A stretch of 64,000 nt of DNA, from NCBI RefSeq assembly GCF_002177115.1, contig NZ_MVAG01000128.1, positions 310,001-374,000 of the forward strand, in the 5' to 3' direction. Shown piece after piece: positions 8,342 through 17,955 of this stretch (position 1 is its first letter; each line of letters starts with the position of its first letter). Under the pieces are notes generated by a model. That model was not told where the DNA came from, did not search any database, and worked only from the letters and a program-made list of their open reading frames with translations. The DNA is from Chryseobacterium mucoviscidosis (lineage in GTDB: Bacteria; Bacteroidota; Bacteroidia; Flavobacteriales; Weeksellaceae). Position numbers and translations under genes: made by a program.

Positions 8342-9337
8342 TTACTTAATAAATTCATACAGCGCATTCCAGAATTTATCATAGACCTCAATATGCGGAA
8401 GGTGACCTACGTTTTCAATTTCGACTAGCTTGGAACCAACAATCTGTTGTTGTGTTTTCTTTCCTAATTCCTGATATTGCCCCATTTTGGGCTGCAGTTC
8501 TTTTGGAGCGCGGTCTTTCCCGATTGCTGTTCTGTCTCTTGTTCCGATAATGAGCAAAGTGGGAACTTTTATGTTTTTAAATTCATAGCAAACCGGCTGA
8601 TTGTAAATCATATCTGAAGTTAAGGCTGCATCCCATGCAACTTTCGGGTAATCAGGATGCAACGTCCATCCTGCAATTAAGTCTAACCAGGGTTGATATT
8701 CTGCTTTCCATTTATTATCATAATAAAATTTAAGCTGATAATTTTTGTAAGTTTCTGCGGTATTCTTTAATTCCGACTGATATGCCTGATCGATGGTTTG
8801 ATAAGTGGCAAATGTTTTATAATCTTCCAATCCGATTGGATTTTCCATGATCAATTTTTCGACTTTTTCGGGGTATTGTAAAGTAAACCTTGTTGCAACC
8901 ATCCCTCCCATCGAATGTCCTAAAACAATAATTTTATCGATTTGTAATTTATCCAGAATGGCTTTTGTATTTTCTGCCAACTGCGAAAATGAAAACTGGT
9001 AACTTTGAGGCTTCGAAGATTTTCCAAATCCTATCTGATCCGGAATTATTACTCTAAAACCTTTATCTGAAAGGTCTTTTGCTGTTTTTTCCCAATAAGC
9101 TCCGTTAAAATTTTTACCATGAAGAAGCATTATGGTTTTACCGTTTGACTTTTTAGGATGAACATCCATATAGGCCATTTTCAGATCGTTTTTCTGAGAT
9201 TTGAAATTTAAAAACTGAACTTCAAAAGGATATTGATAGTTCGTTAATTCCGCATCCAGTGGTCTCACCTGTGATAATAGAAGATTCGTACTTATAACAA
9301 AAATTAATGCGGTAAATATATTTCTGTAATATTTCAT
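8342..9337 (-). CDS. Exported alpha/beta-fold hydrolase
   Basis: A 331-residue protein with signal peptide (cleavage near LLLSQ). The alpha/beta hydrolase core shows the oxyanion strand MLLHGKNFNG, the nucleophile elbow GHSMGG, an acid in IGTRDRT and the histidine in ENVGHLPH. It should act in the periplasm or at the outer membrane on an ester or related bond. The family is too broad to name a substrate. The cap between strands 6 and 7 is rich in Tyr/Trp. It starts 72 bases after the DMT transporter stop, so the two may be co-transcribed. Confidence 0.85.
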   Translation of the reverse strand: MKYYRNIFTALIFVISTNLLLSQVRPLDAELTNYQYPFEVQFLNFKSQKNDLKMAYMDVHPKKSNGKTIMLLHGKNFNGAYWEKTAKDLSDKGFRVIIPDQIGFGKSSKPQSYQFSFSQLAENTKAILDKLQIDKIIVLGHSMGGMVATRFTLQYPEKVEKLIMENPIGLEDYKTFATYQTIDQAYQSELKNTAETYKNYQLKFYYDNKWKAEYQPWLDLIAGWTLHPDYPKVAWDAALTSDMIYNQPVCYEFKNIKVPTLLIIGTRDRTAIGKDRAPKELQPKMGQYQELGKKTQQQIVGSKLVEIENVGHLPHIEVYDKFWNALYEFIK

Positions 9338-9409
9338 AAACCATTTTATTTACTGAAATTAAAAAACCATTCCAAAAGAAACGGTTTTCAAGTATTAATG
9401 ATGATTTAT

Positions 9410-10387
9410 TTAAGATATTTCGGCTAGTTGTTTGTCTTTTTTGGGAAGATTCATTAAAACAATGGCAAAAAGAATCAATATAATTCCCACCCACTGAATA
9501 AAAATAACTTTTTCTCCCAATAAAACAAATGCCATTGTTACGGAAACCGGCAGTTCCAAAGAAGAAACGATACTTCCCAATCCGAGTCCTGTATTCGGAA
9601 ATCCGACATTAAATAAAATCGGTGGAATTATGGTTCCGAAAAGTGATAAAATTAAACCATATTTCCATAAAATTGAATAATTAAAGGAATGGATATGTTC
9701 TGTATTGTCTGTAAAAGTTAGGTAAAAAGATTTTAATCCTTCGAAATGCAACGGCCCGATCTGTGCAAAAAACAAGAATGCAAAAACAACAACTGAACCA
9801 CCCAAAAGCATTATAATACTTTTTCTGAAAACAGGCAAATGTGTCGCTAATGTATTGGAAGTAAACATAGTAAGCGTATAGGAAGCTGCTGCCAATAATC
9901 CCCAAAAAATGCCTTTCCAATCCAAATCCAAGCTTTCGTTGATTAAATTGGTTGCTAAAATAGTTCCCGCCAAAACAATAATTACAGAAACAATTTTTCT
10001 TGCATTGGGTATTTTTTTTGTCAGAAAACTTTCCACCACTACACTGAACCAGACCGACTGCATCAGCAAAACAATCGCAATCGAAACATTAATATATTGT
10101 ACGGCAATGTAATAAAACAAACTGGTGCAACCTAATGAAGTTCCAGCCAACATTAAGTTTATTACTTCTTTTGATGTTGGCGACGGTAATGCTTTTTTAG
10201 AGGTGATTGTCTGAATAAAATTTAAGACTAAAAGACCAACGATTCCCAATAAAAACTGTGATGTTGTAACTTCTGAAGTGGTGTACCCATCCTGATAAGC
10301 GAGTTTAACAAACGTTGCCAACATTCCGTATATACTGGCTCCAATCCCTACAAATAAAACTCCCTTTAATATATTTCTCTTCTGCAT
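9410..10387 (-). CDS. DMT-family (EamA) membrane transporter
   Basis: A 325-residue, almost wholly hydrophobic protein with about ten spans in two EamA repeats (a second-half marker is GTIIPPILFNVGF; the last span is IQWVGIILILFAIVLM). Drug/metabolite transporters usually export amino acids or other small metabolites, or import nucleotide sugars; the substrate is not deducible. Start is the ATG at 10387, about 20 bases after a TAnnTTTG box. Confidence 0.85.
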   Translation of the reverse strand: MQKRNILKGVLFVGIGASIYGMLATFVKLAYQDGYTTSEVTTSQFLLGIVGLLVLNFIQTITSKKALPSPTSKEVINLMLAGTSLGCTSLFYYIAVQYINVSIAIVLLMQSVWFSVVVESFLTKKIPNARKIVSVIIVLAGTILATNLINESLDLDWKGIFWGLLAAASYTLTMFTSNTLATHLPVFRKSIIMLLGGSVVVFAFLFFAQIGPLHFEGLKSFYLTFTDNTEHIHSFNYSILWKYGLILSLFGTIIPPILFNVGFPNTGLGLGSIVSSLELPVSVTMAFVLLGEKVIFIQWVGIILILFAIVLMNLPKKDKQLAEIS

Positions 10388-10407
10388 AATTCATTTTTTA
10401 CAGCCCG

Positions 10408-10415
10408 CAAAGGTA
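10408..10415 (-). promoter_or_regulatory. -7 element (TACCTTTG) of the DMT transporter
   Basis: An exact TAnnTTTG match on the minus strand, 21 bases from the ATG. No TTG -33 element at the usual distance. Confidence 0.45.
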
Positions 10416-10457
10416 CGGATATATTATTAAATTAATGAGATGGGATTAATGTAAAAA

Positions 10458-10490
10458 AGTTACGGCGCGAGCGAAGCTCGCGCCGTAACT
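10458..10490 (-). terminator. Strong intrinsic terminator of the M36 protease gene
   Basis: A perfect 15-bp GC-rich stem (10458-10472 with 10476-10490) with loop GAA on the plus strand. On the minus strand it is followed by six T, 21 bases after the protease stop codon. Confidence 0.85.
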
Positions 10491-10510
10491 AAAATTTATA
10501 AATGTTCAGA

Positions 10511-13153
10511 TTATTTTTTAACAATAACTTTTGATGCCGCATCAATACCGATGCCTTTTACTTTCACCATGTAAGTTCCGTTAATCAACTTGTCTGTCGA
10601 AATTGATTTCTTAGCATCCGGAGAAATTTTATCTTCTGAAGAAACTAGTTTTCCAGACATATCATAAATTTCAACACTTACTTTACCTAATGTATTGCTT
10701 GGGAAATTAATGAAGAACTCATTCTTCGCAGGATTAGGGTAAATTGAAATGTTATTTTTAACAACATTTACTTCGTCTGTAGCTAACACGCAGTCCGCAG
10801 GAACAGTAAAATCTTCTACCTGATCGTTAAGAGCTGCATTAACAGCGGCAGCATTGCTTAAGCTTGTTGGAGTCTTACTTCCTGCAGATGCATTTACTCC
10901 CAACCCTCTTTTTGCAAACGTTCTCCAGATCATACATCTGTCTGCACCTCCTTTAGCCTGATCCGCAGCTATTATAGCATTTCTTCCGTCAATAAATGTA
11001 GGATTACAAACCTGAAGTTTCAATGCATCCGTAACTAATTGTAAAACTCTTGAACTACCATTTGTTGTGTTTGCCATTACATCAGAAGAATAACCATATT
11101 TAGCAACATACTGCCAGTGAAGATCCCAAAGCATTGTAGCCCAAATAAATCCTATAGAATGTACATCAGGTACCTGTCGTTGATATTGAGTATTAAAATA
11201 TGTTAATCCATTTGTAGCTGTATATGTAAAATTATTAATGGTAAAATTCGGAGAATACTGTGCTGGTCGAATGCCTCCTCCAGTTATAGCCTGTCCAACA
11301 GCATAAGTTCCGATACCTCTTGGTACAGAAGCATTATCTCCAACTTTATTAGTTAACATTAGAGCAAAGAAATCTGACCAACCTTCTCCCATTTGTTCAT
11401 TAGAGACATCAAAATTCAAACAACCAGCACCCGTTCCTGTTAATCTATTGGAAATTCCATGTCCATATTCGTGTACTACAATTCCATTATCAAAACTTCC
11501 ATCTGGAGTAACACTGCTCGCAGGATCATTTTTTAAAGTTACATTTACAGTTGTATTAGCTGAAAGCTGGCTTTTAATATATTCACCCTCTGTATTTGAA
11601 ATTAAAACTGATGGAATCGTAATTGTCGCATCTGTTCCTGACATATTTCCAACCGTATTACCATTAGCTGTATTATTGTAAATAATAACTGCTGTAGCAC
11701 CCGCATCTTGCGCATTTTTAACCTTAACAGTAAAACTACAGGTTCCTCTTTCTACCAAACCAATCTTACCTGTCAAAGATCCAGCAGGTATTGCTGTACA
11801 GCCATCCAGAACTGAGGATAACTGAACATTTCCTGTAACACCCGTTGCATCTAAAGCATTTCCAAATGAAGCTGTCCCTGCAATTGGTTGACGAGGTACA
11901 GCCGAACTTGGCGCATTGTAATAAAACAGCCTGTTAACAGTTGACCAAAGATACATTTGCATTCTTGGTTTATTTCCATCGCTAGGACTATTAAAATTCG
12001 CATTATTCGTACCGCCTCCATCTTGTGCTTCGGCCTGTACATAATCGCCTCCAGCACCTCCTAATCCAAAATTAGTATTCTGAAAGTTCCTTGCTGCCGG
12101 AGTAAATCCAAACATATAGAAAATATCATGAATTTTATTATTGATATAAAATAAATTCGTTATTGCAGCACTCTGATTATTAAATGGATCATCATTAATG
12201 TTAAAAGGATAATTAAAGTTTCTTGTAGCTCCTCCATCTGGTGAAAAACCTGGCACATTTAAAGCTGATGTATCCTCATAAGCATGTACATTGTTACCTC
12301 TGGTAATTGTATAACGGGTAGTACCATCATAATGCCAACCTTCCGGAGAAGCTGCCAAAATCCATGGGTTACTTACAATGGATCGGGAGCCAAAAGTAGG
12401 AGCCTCTATCGGTAAAGCAAAAACATTATATGAAGCGTTATCGGGTGCTAAAAGTGAAAAACTATTTTTACTTTCTTCTTGCTTTAACGGTCCTGTTGCA
12501 ATAGTTTCATTATGAACATGACTATAATCATGAGAATAGGCATCATTATGGAAATTACAAGATAGATTTAAATCTAGTTTGCTGATAATATTTCCTGTGT
12601 TTGCATCCACTAAAATATCCCAATAGCTTGGAGAATTCGGTTCCGGAAAAGAAAACTGATATGCTAATTTTAAAGCTCCATTATCTTGTACATATACCAA
12701 TCTCTGTTTTGCAGCCGGTGTATTATTTAAATCTGCATCATTATACCCTAAAATAGGATAATTCTGAATTTTATCTTTCTGTAAATTTTCAGCTATTTTC
12801 TGAAGAGCAGTAGCCTTCGTAATAGAAGCGGTATTTGATACAGAAGAAGTATAATCTTTCAAAAAAGTATCTGTATAATAAATTACCTTACTATCTCTTA
12901 CCAAAACAGTACCTTCCGCATTGTAAACGGGAAGTCCGTTATAAGTCTGTTGGAATTTAATTACATTTCCATTTAATGACTTTGACTCATCTACATTATC
13001 AATCTTAAAATTAGCAAGATCTGACTTTTTATATTCTCTGATCTTATTTTGAGAAATATAATCCTTAATTAACTTCTCATTATCCTGTCCGAAAAGAACA
13101 GAAGGAAACATTGCAGAAACTACAAATAAAAGGGGTAAAGCTACTTTTTTCAT
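10511..13153 (-). CDS. Secreted M36 (fungalysin) metalloprotease with T9SS sorting domain
   Basis: An 880-residue zinc endopeptidase precursor. Order: signal peptide ending VLFGQ; an FTP-like propeptide (about 20-190); the peptidase core with HEYGHGISNRLTG (zinc ligands and catalytic Glu) and the downstream third ligand in NEQMGEGWSDFF; a PA-like domain inserted before the HEXXH (GNVQLSSVLDGCTAIPAG to GTDATITIPSVLIS); and a T9SS type A domain from ISIYPNPAKNEF. It should digest proteins outside the cell. The frame is open to 13279, but the ATG at 13153 starts a standard signal peptide (MKKVALPLLFVVSAMFP), so it is chosen. Confidence 0.92.
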   Translation of the reverse strand: MKKVALPLLFVVSAMFPSVLFGQDNEKLIKDYISQNKIREYKKSDLANFKIDNVDESKSLNGNVIKFQQTYNGLPVYNAEGTVLVRDSKVIYYTDTFLKDYTSSVSNTASITKATALQKIAENLQKDKIQNYPILGYNDADLNNTPAAKQRLVYVQDNGALKLAYQFSFPEPNSPSYWDILVDANTGNIISKLDLNLSCNFHNDAYSHDYSHVHNETIATGPLKQEESKNSFSLLAPDNASYNVFALPIEAPTFGSRSIVSNPWILAASPEGWHYDGTTRYTITRGNNVHAYEDTSALNVPGFSPDGGATRNFNYPFNINDDPFNNQSAAITNLFYINNKIHDIFYMFGFTPAARNFQNTNFGLGGAGGDYVQAEAQDGGGTNNANFNSPSDGNKPRMQMYLWSTVNRLFYYNAPSSAVPRQPIAGTASFGNALDATGVTGNVQLSSVLDGCTAIPAGSLTGKIGLVERGTCSFTVKVKNAQDAGATAVIIYNNTANGNTVGNMSGTDATITIPSVLISNTEGEYIKSQLSANTTVNVTLKNDPASSVTPDGSFDNGIVVHEYGHGISNRLTGTGAGCLNFDVSNEQMGEGWSDFFALMLTNKVGDNASVPRGIGTYAVGQAITGGGIRPAQYSPNFTINNFTYTATNGLTYFNTQYQRQVPDVHSIGFIWATMLWDLHWQYVAKYGYSSDVMANTTNGSSRVLQLVTDALKLQVCNPTFIDGRNAIIAADQAKGGADRCMIWRTFAKRGLGVNASAGSKTPTSLSNAAAVNAALNDQVEDFTVPADCVLATDEVNVVKNNISIYPNPAKNEFFINFPSNTLGKVSVEIYDMSGKLVSSEDKISPDAKKSISTDKLINGTYMVKVKGIGIDAASKVIVKK

Positions 13154-13324
13154 ATACACTAATAAAGCCGCTAATTTACATATAATTAACAATAAAACAA
13201 TATTATATTTAAAATTATTTAAATAGATATTTAATTTGATAACAGTAAATAAATTTTCATCATTTTGTGAATAAATCAAATTTAAATTTCCGCATTATTA
13301 GAGGTATTATCGTCTATTATTCAA

Positions 13325-13354
13325 AAGCAAAAAAGCCACTCAAATGAGTGGCTT
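13325..13354 (-). terminator. rpsA intrinsic terminator
   Basis: A 10-bp stem (13333-13342 with 13345-13354, core GCCACTCA), with a T-run reading out on the minus strand, 23 bases after the rpsA stop. Confidence 0.8.
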
Positions 13355-13376
13355 AATATTTAAAATGAATCAGGTA

Positions 13377-15173
13377 TTATTTCCCTTCTTCCATTTTTCT
13401 TTTTAATTCTGCTAATGCATCGATATCTCCAAGAGTAGATCTTTCTTCGTTTGAAGATGATGAAACATTATTAGATCTGTTGTTAGAGTTTTCTCTTACG
13501 TTTTTCTTCTCTTCGTCTCTGAAGATTCCTGTATGAGAAACTACTACTCTCTTGAATTCTTTGTTGAATTCAATTACTTTGAAATCAGCCTCTTCACCTT
13601 TCTTGATTTTAGATCCGTCTTCCTTCTCTAATAATCTTGATGGGCAGAATGCTTCAACTTCAGCATCTTCGAACTGTACAGAAGCACCTTTATCATGTAC
13701 TTCTACCGCTTTACCAGCGTGAATTGTTCCTTCAGCATATTTAGTTTCGAATGCATCCCAAGGGTTTTCTGTTAATTGTTTGTGACCTAGAGATAATCTT
13801 CTAGCCTGGATGTCTAGTTCAAGAACTACAACATCTAATTTATCACCAACTGCACAGAATTCAGATGGGTGCTTGATTTTCTTAGTCCAAGAAAGATCAG
13901 AAATGTAGATTAAACCGTCGATACCTTCTTCTAACTCTACGAATACACCAAAGTTAGTGAAGTTTCTTACAGTTCCTACGTGCTTAGATCCTACAGGATA
14001 CTTAGCTTCGATATTTTCCCATGGATCTTTGCTTAATTGCTTGATACCCAAAGAAATTTTTCTGTCTTCTCTGTCTAAAGTAAGTACTTCAGCTTCTACC
14101 TCATCACCTACTTTTACGAAGTCTCCTGCAGATCTCAAGTGAGTAGACCAAGACATTTCAGAAACGTGGATTAATCCTTCTACACCAGGAGCGATTTCTA
14201 CAAATGCACCATAGTCAGCAAGAACTACTACTTTTCCTTTTACTTTATCTCCAACTTTTAAGTCAGCAGAAAGAGCATCCCAAGGATGAGCTTCTAACTG
14301 CTTCATACCTAACTGGATTCTTGTTTTCTCATCATCAAAATCAAGGATAACCACTTTTACAGTCTGTCCGTCCTCAAGGATTTCAGATGGGTGGTTCACT
14401 CTAGACCAAGAAAGGTCTGTAATGTGGATCAATCCATCAACACCTCCTAAGTCGATGAACACACCGTAAGAAGTAATATTCTTAACAGTACCTTCAAGAA
14501 CTTGTCCTTTTTCTAACTGAGCGATGATTTCTTTTTTCTGACCTTCGATATCTGCTTCGATCAATGCTTTGTGAGAAACTACTACGTTTTTGAACTCAGG
14601 GTTGATTTTCACAACTTTGAATTCCATAGTTTTTCCTACGAACTGATCGTAATCTTTAATTGGCTTAACGTCGATCTGAGAACCAGGTAAGAATGCTTCG
14701 ATTCCGTGTACGTCCACGATCATACCTCCTTTAGTTCTAGACTTAACAAAACCGTTAACGATTTCACCTGTTTCGTGAAGTTCGTTTACTTTATCCCAAG
14801 CTTTAAGCGTTCTTGCTTTTCTGTGAGATAACTGTAACTGTCCTGTTTTGTCTTCTCTTCTGTCTACCATTACTTCTACCTCGTCTCCTACTTTAAGACC
14901 TTGGTTGTAACGGAATTCGTTAAGAGAAATAACACCTTCAGACTTGAAGTTGATGTCTACGATAGCTTCTTTATCAGTTAATCTTACTACTTTACCAATT
15001 AGAACGTCGTTATCGTCTAAGTTGTTTAAAGATCCGTTGTAGATTTCTTCTAAATCGCTTTTCTCTTTTCTAGCATCAGCATCAAGACCAGATTCGAAAG
15101 AATCCCAGTCAAATTGTTCAGGTGCTACGTTTTGATTTAATAATAATTCAGCTGAATTTGTCTCTTTTGACAT
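13377..15173 (-). CDS. rpsA: 30S ribosomal protein S1
   Basis: A 598-residue protein of tandem S1 RNA-binding repeats. Clear repeats include GTVKNITSYGVFIDLGGVDG, GKVVVLADYGAFVEIAPGVEG and GTVRNFTNFGVFVELEEGIDG, each ending in a LIHVSEMSW or LIYISDLSW strand. The tail is charged and Asn/Ser-rich. It binds mRNA and recruits it to the 30S subunit, which matters in Bacteroidota where Shine-Dalgarno sites are rare. Length is usual for the phylum. Preceded by a good promoter and a leader of about 120 nt. High-expression codon use is apparent (uniform GAA, AAA, GTT). Confidence 0.97.
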   Translation of the reverse strand: MSKETNSAELLLNQNVAPEQFDWDSFESGLDADARKEKSDLEEIYNGSLNNLDDNDVLIGKVVRLTDKEAIVDINFKSEGVISLNEFRYNQGLKVGDEVEVMVDRREDKTGQLQLSHRKARTLKAWDKVNELHETGEIVNGFVKSRTKGGMIVDVHGIEAFLPGSQIDVKPIKDYDQFVGKTMEFKVVKINPEFKNVVVSHKALIEADIEGQKKEIIAQLEKGQVLEGTVKNITSYGVFIDLGGVDGLIHITDLSWSRVNHPSEILEDGQTVKVVILDFDDEKTRIQLGMKQLEAHPWDALSADLKVGDKVKGKVVVLADYGAFVEIAPGVEGLIHVSEMSWSTHLRSAGDFVKVGDEVEAEVLTLDREDRKISLGIKQLSKDPWENIEAKYPVGSKHVGTVRNFTNFGVFVELEEGIDGLIYISDLSWTKKIKHPSEFCAVGDKLDVVVLELDIQARRLSLGHKQLTENPWDAFETKYAEGTIHAGKAVEVHDKGASVQFEDAEVEAFCPSRLLEKEDGSKIKKGEEADFKVIEFNKEFKRVVVSHTGIFRDEEKKNVRENSNNRSNNVSSSSNEERSTLGDIDALAELKRKMEEGK

Positions 15174-15295
15174 AATTCTAATAAAATTTGTATTCCTTCT
15201 CTTTCAACGGTCTGAATAAATGTGAATTGAAAAATACGGAAGTAATTAATTTTTAGTTATTTACTCTTCAAACCTTTTCGCCACAAAAGTGGGTG

Positions 15296-15326
15296 CAAAG
15301 ATATGAAATTTATTTGAAACAAACAA
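15296..15326 (-). promoter_or_regulatory. Promoter of rpsA
   Basis: On the minus strand: TTG (15326-15324), 20-nt spacer, TATCTTTG (15303-15296). Both elements match the Bacteroidota consensus. The leader (about 15174-15291) could carry S1 autoregulation, but no fold was established. Confidence 0.75.
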
Positions 15327-15398
15327 TTATTTCAAAGCTCAAAAAATCCAACATAAACAACTGAATTTCAAACCATTTAATTTCATCAAAATAACTTT

Positions 15399-17951
15399 TT
15401 ACTCCATTAAAGTCTTTTCTAAGGTTTCCTTAAACTCATTCTCATTGCTGTAATTGTAAAAAGGTACAGCGGTAATTAAATAGTTGTCCGTATGAATCTT
15501 CACAGATTTCTGCTGATTTCCGATCTGTTTGAGAAAATCTTCTTTCCATTTATCATGTCCTGTTAAATGTTTTCCTTTCGGCTCTATAAATACCTGAAAA
15601 GTAAGCTCCTCTTCTTCACGGCGGGTACAGAAAAGAATAAAATCCGGTTCAAAAGCCCGTCCCAATTGATCAAAAACTTTAATTTCCCTTTCATTCCGGA
15701 TCAGGTGAATGTTCTGATATTTTTTATTGAGTCCTTCAAAACGTCTCGCAAACAGTTCAACAAACTTTTTTTCCTCTTCGGTTCCGTAATTGGCATTATA
15801 AGCATACCATGGTTCATCCAGAACAAGCTCTTCCTGCCCATTTGCTCTTACACTGCCTTTACTTACTCTGATTTCTTTATCCTTAAAGACATCCTGAACA
15901 GGCCGCGCATAAAATTCCGAGCCTTCATATTCTGTAGAATTCTTTTTGATCTCTGTTTCGATCTCCTGCAGTAAACCATTGAGCGCCTGAAGATAATCAA
16001 AATGAGAAATCTCATCTAGACGGTTTCTGCTTCCTGTAAAAGTGATTTCCAGACCTCCCAGATATTGCTCACTTTCAATAAATTCAAAAATGGAAACAAG
16101 ACTGGGAAAATAATGAGAAAGACGATTAAAACAGTAAAACGGATTTCTGCTGAGCGCATATCTTACCACATGATTCTGTATTTCCGTAATCTTTATATCT
16201 TTTGACTTTATCTTTTCCTCACCGGATATTTCTTTTTCATTTTCAGAAAAGACCTTAGAGATCCTTCCGAAGCCCGAAGAAAGCTGATAACGGTAATTTG
16301 TTTTTTTCACTCCCAAATCTGCAAAAGATTTAATATTATCAAAATTTTTCGGTACTTTTTTATTGGAAAAAACGACTCCTTTCTGATATAATTTCGAGGT
16401 TTTAAATAGGGGCTTCAGCTTTAACTGTTTTGTTTCGAGATGGGCTTCATCCTCATAAATTCCGGATTCTACCAGTGCTTTTTTAAGTTCGGAAATATAG
16501 CGGCTGTCTTCTTTTGTATGGTAATAAAGTTCTTCCAGAATTTTAAGATCATTTGAAATGTCATCATCGTATTTTCTGGTGAACTTGTCTTCACCTTCAT
16601 TCAGTGCAAAAGGATAATATCTCGCACCGCGACCGATCAACTGCGCCTCCGAGAGTGTAGTTTTGCCGGGATTGCCGTCTTTTCCGTCGCGGTCTTCATA
16701 CAAACGTACAATATCAAATAAATTTAAAACATCCCATCCTTCATTCAGCTTCTGAACGGCAAATATGGCACGGATCGGGTTATTTTCATCTTCAAGTGTA
16801 TTCAGAAGGATCTGGTTTTTCTCCGCTTCCGAATCATTGTTTGCACTTAGGCAGTTTTCTTCCCGAAAACAGGATTTTACTCTCTGTGCAATATCATTTT
16901 CCGAGATATTTCTTAACTCAAAAAACTGAAAAGCTTTCTGTACAACCGAGACGGACGAAGTTTTCCTGATGCTGGTTACCATCGTTTCAGAAAATTCATC
17001 GATGAGCTTGTGGAAATTTTCTTTGTTCTGTTCAGATTCTTTAATTGTTTTTTTCGCTTTGAAAAGTATCACCGGCTTTATATTAATACCATGTTTTGCA
17101 GCCAGTTCCTGACGGTAAAGATTGAGAATCAGTGCCTGAATAATCCTTTCTTTTTCATTGTACATTGAGCGCACAAGATTAATTTCTTTGGAAAATTTAT
17201 CTTTCCTGAACTGTGCGAGATCATATTTATAAAGGACTTTATCCCTGTATTTATTCATAATTTCCCGGCTTTCATAATCCAGAGTTGCCGTAAATTCGAG
17301 CAGAATATTTTCATAATTCTGATTCAGGATCTGCAAAACGGTTTCTTCCCAACTTCCGAAAAGATTTCCGCTTTTGGTTCCGCTGTTGAGATGATGGGCT
17401 TCATCAGCAATCAGAACAATCTTTTTATCTTTAAAATCTTCATACGTAACGCTGTTTTCTCTGGTATTATTTAAATCTGTATGAAGCTGTTGGATCGTCG
17501 TGAACTTAATATTGATATTTTCCTGATCCGATTCGTCAAAATTGTCAATCTCTTTCAGTAAAACCTCTTTTCCATTGATGATAATTTTATCTGTGAATAA
17601 ATATTTGGAAGTCTGTGAATTAAGAAAATTATCTTTCGTTTTCTGAATGATGTTATTGCTGTTGACAAAAAACAGAAAATTACGGTAGCCTTTTTCAAAT
17701 AGATGAAGCATAAGACCCGCCATCACCATCGTTTTTCCGCTTCCGGTTGCCATATTGTACAGCAGATGAATCGGCTTGTTGGGTTTTCCTTCAAAATTCT
17801 CCTGTTCAATATAAAGATGCCGCCTGAATGCCTCTTCCTGATACGGACGAACTTTAAATTTTAAATTGTCTGTAATTTCGTTGGGAATAACAACCTGCGC
17901 TAAAGACTTTTTCGCAATAGGATTATTAAAGATCTCGTGTAAAAATTCCAT
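15399..17951 (-). CDS. res: Type III restriction endonuclease, Res subunit
   Basis: An 850-residue DEAD/DEAH helicase-nuclease. Seen: Walker A in NMATGSGKTMVMAG (about residue 68), the motif II box DEAHH (about 181), the later helicase motif LNEGWDVLNLFDIVRL, LIGRGARYYPF as motif VI, and a C-terminal PD-(D/E)xK nuclease (FEPDFILF, then FIEPKGKH near residue 790). With the Mod subunit it forms the type III complex that cleaves DNA after ATP-driven communication between two inversely oriented unmethylated sites. Begins 4 bases after the mod stop, so translation is probably coupled. Intact, with no frameshift seen. Confidence 0.93.
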   Translation of the reverse strand: MEFLHEIFNNPIAKKSLAQVVIPNEITDNLKFKVRPYQEEAFRRHLYIEQENFEGKPNKPIHLLYNMATGSGKTMVMAGLMLHLFEKGYRNFLFFVNSNNIIQKTKDNFLNSQTSKYLFTDKIIINGKEVLLKEIDNFDESDQENINIKFTTIQQLHTDLNNTRENSVTYEDFKDKKIVLIADEAHHLNSGTKSGNLFGSWEETVLQILNQNYENILLEFTATLDYESREIMNKYRDKVLYKYDLAQFRKDKFSKEINLVRSMYNEKERIIQALILNLYRQELAAKHGINIKPVILFKAKKTIKESEQNKENFHKLIDEFSETMVTSIRKTSSVSVVQKAFQFFELRNISENDIAQRVKSCFREENCLSANNDSEAEKNQILLNTLEDENNPIRAIFAVQKLNEGWDVLNLFDIVRLYEDRDGKDGNPGKTTLSEAQLIGRGARYYPFALNEGEDKFTRKYDDDISNDLKILEELYYHTKEDSRYISELKKALVESGIYEDEAHLETKQLKLKPLFKTSKLYQKGVVFSNKKVPKNFDNIKSFADLGVKKTNYRYQLSSGFGRISKVFSENEKEISGEEKIKSKDIKITEIQNHVVRYALSRNPFYCFNRLSHYFPSLVSIFEFIESEQYLGGLEITFTGSRNRLDEISHFDYLQALNGLLQEIETEIKKNSTEYEGSEFYARPVQDVFKDKEIRVSKGSVRANGQEELVLDEPWYAYNANYGTEEEKKFVELFARRFEGLNKKYQNIHLIRNEREIKVFDQLGRAFEPDFILFCTRREEEELTFQVFIEPKGKHLTGHDKWKEDFLKQIGNQQKSVKIHTDNYLITAVPFYNYSNENEFKETLEKTLME

Positions 17952-17955
17952 GGCT

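Noticed and set aside
12030..12060. Glycine-rich stretch in the M36 protease as a repeat or sorting element
   Set aside because: It is an ordinary loop (NFGLGGAGGDYVQAEAQ) of the peptidase domain, found in the family.
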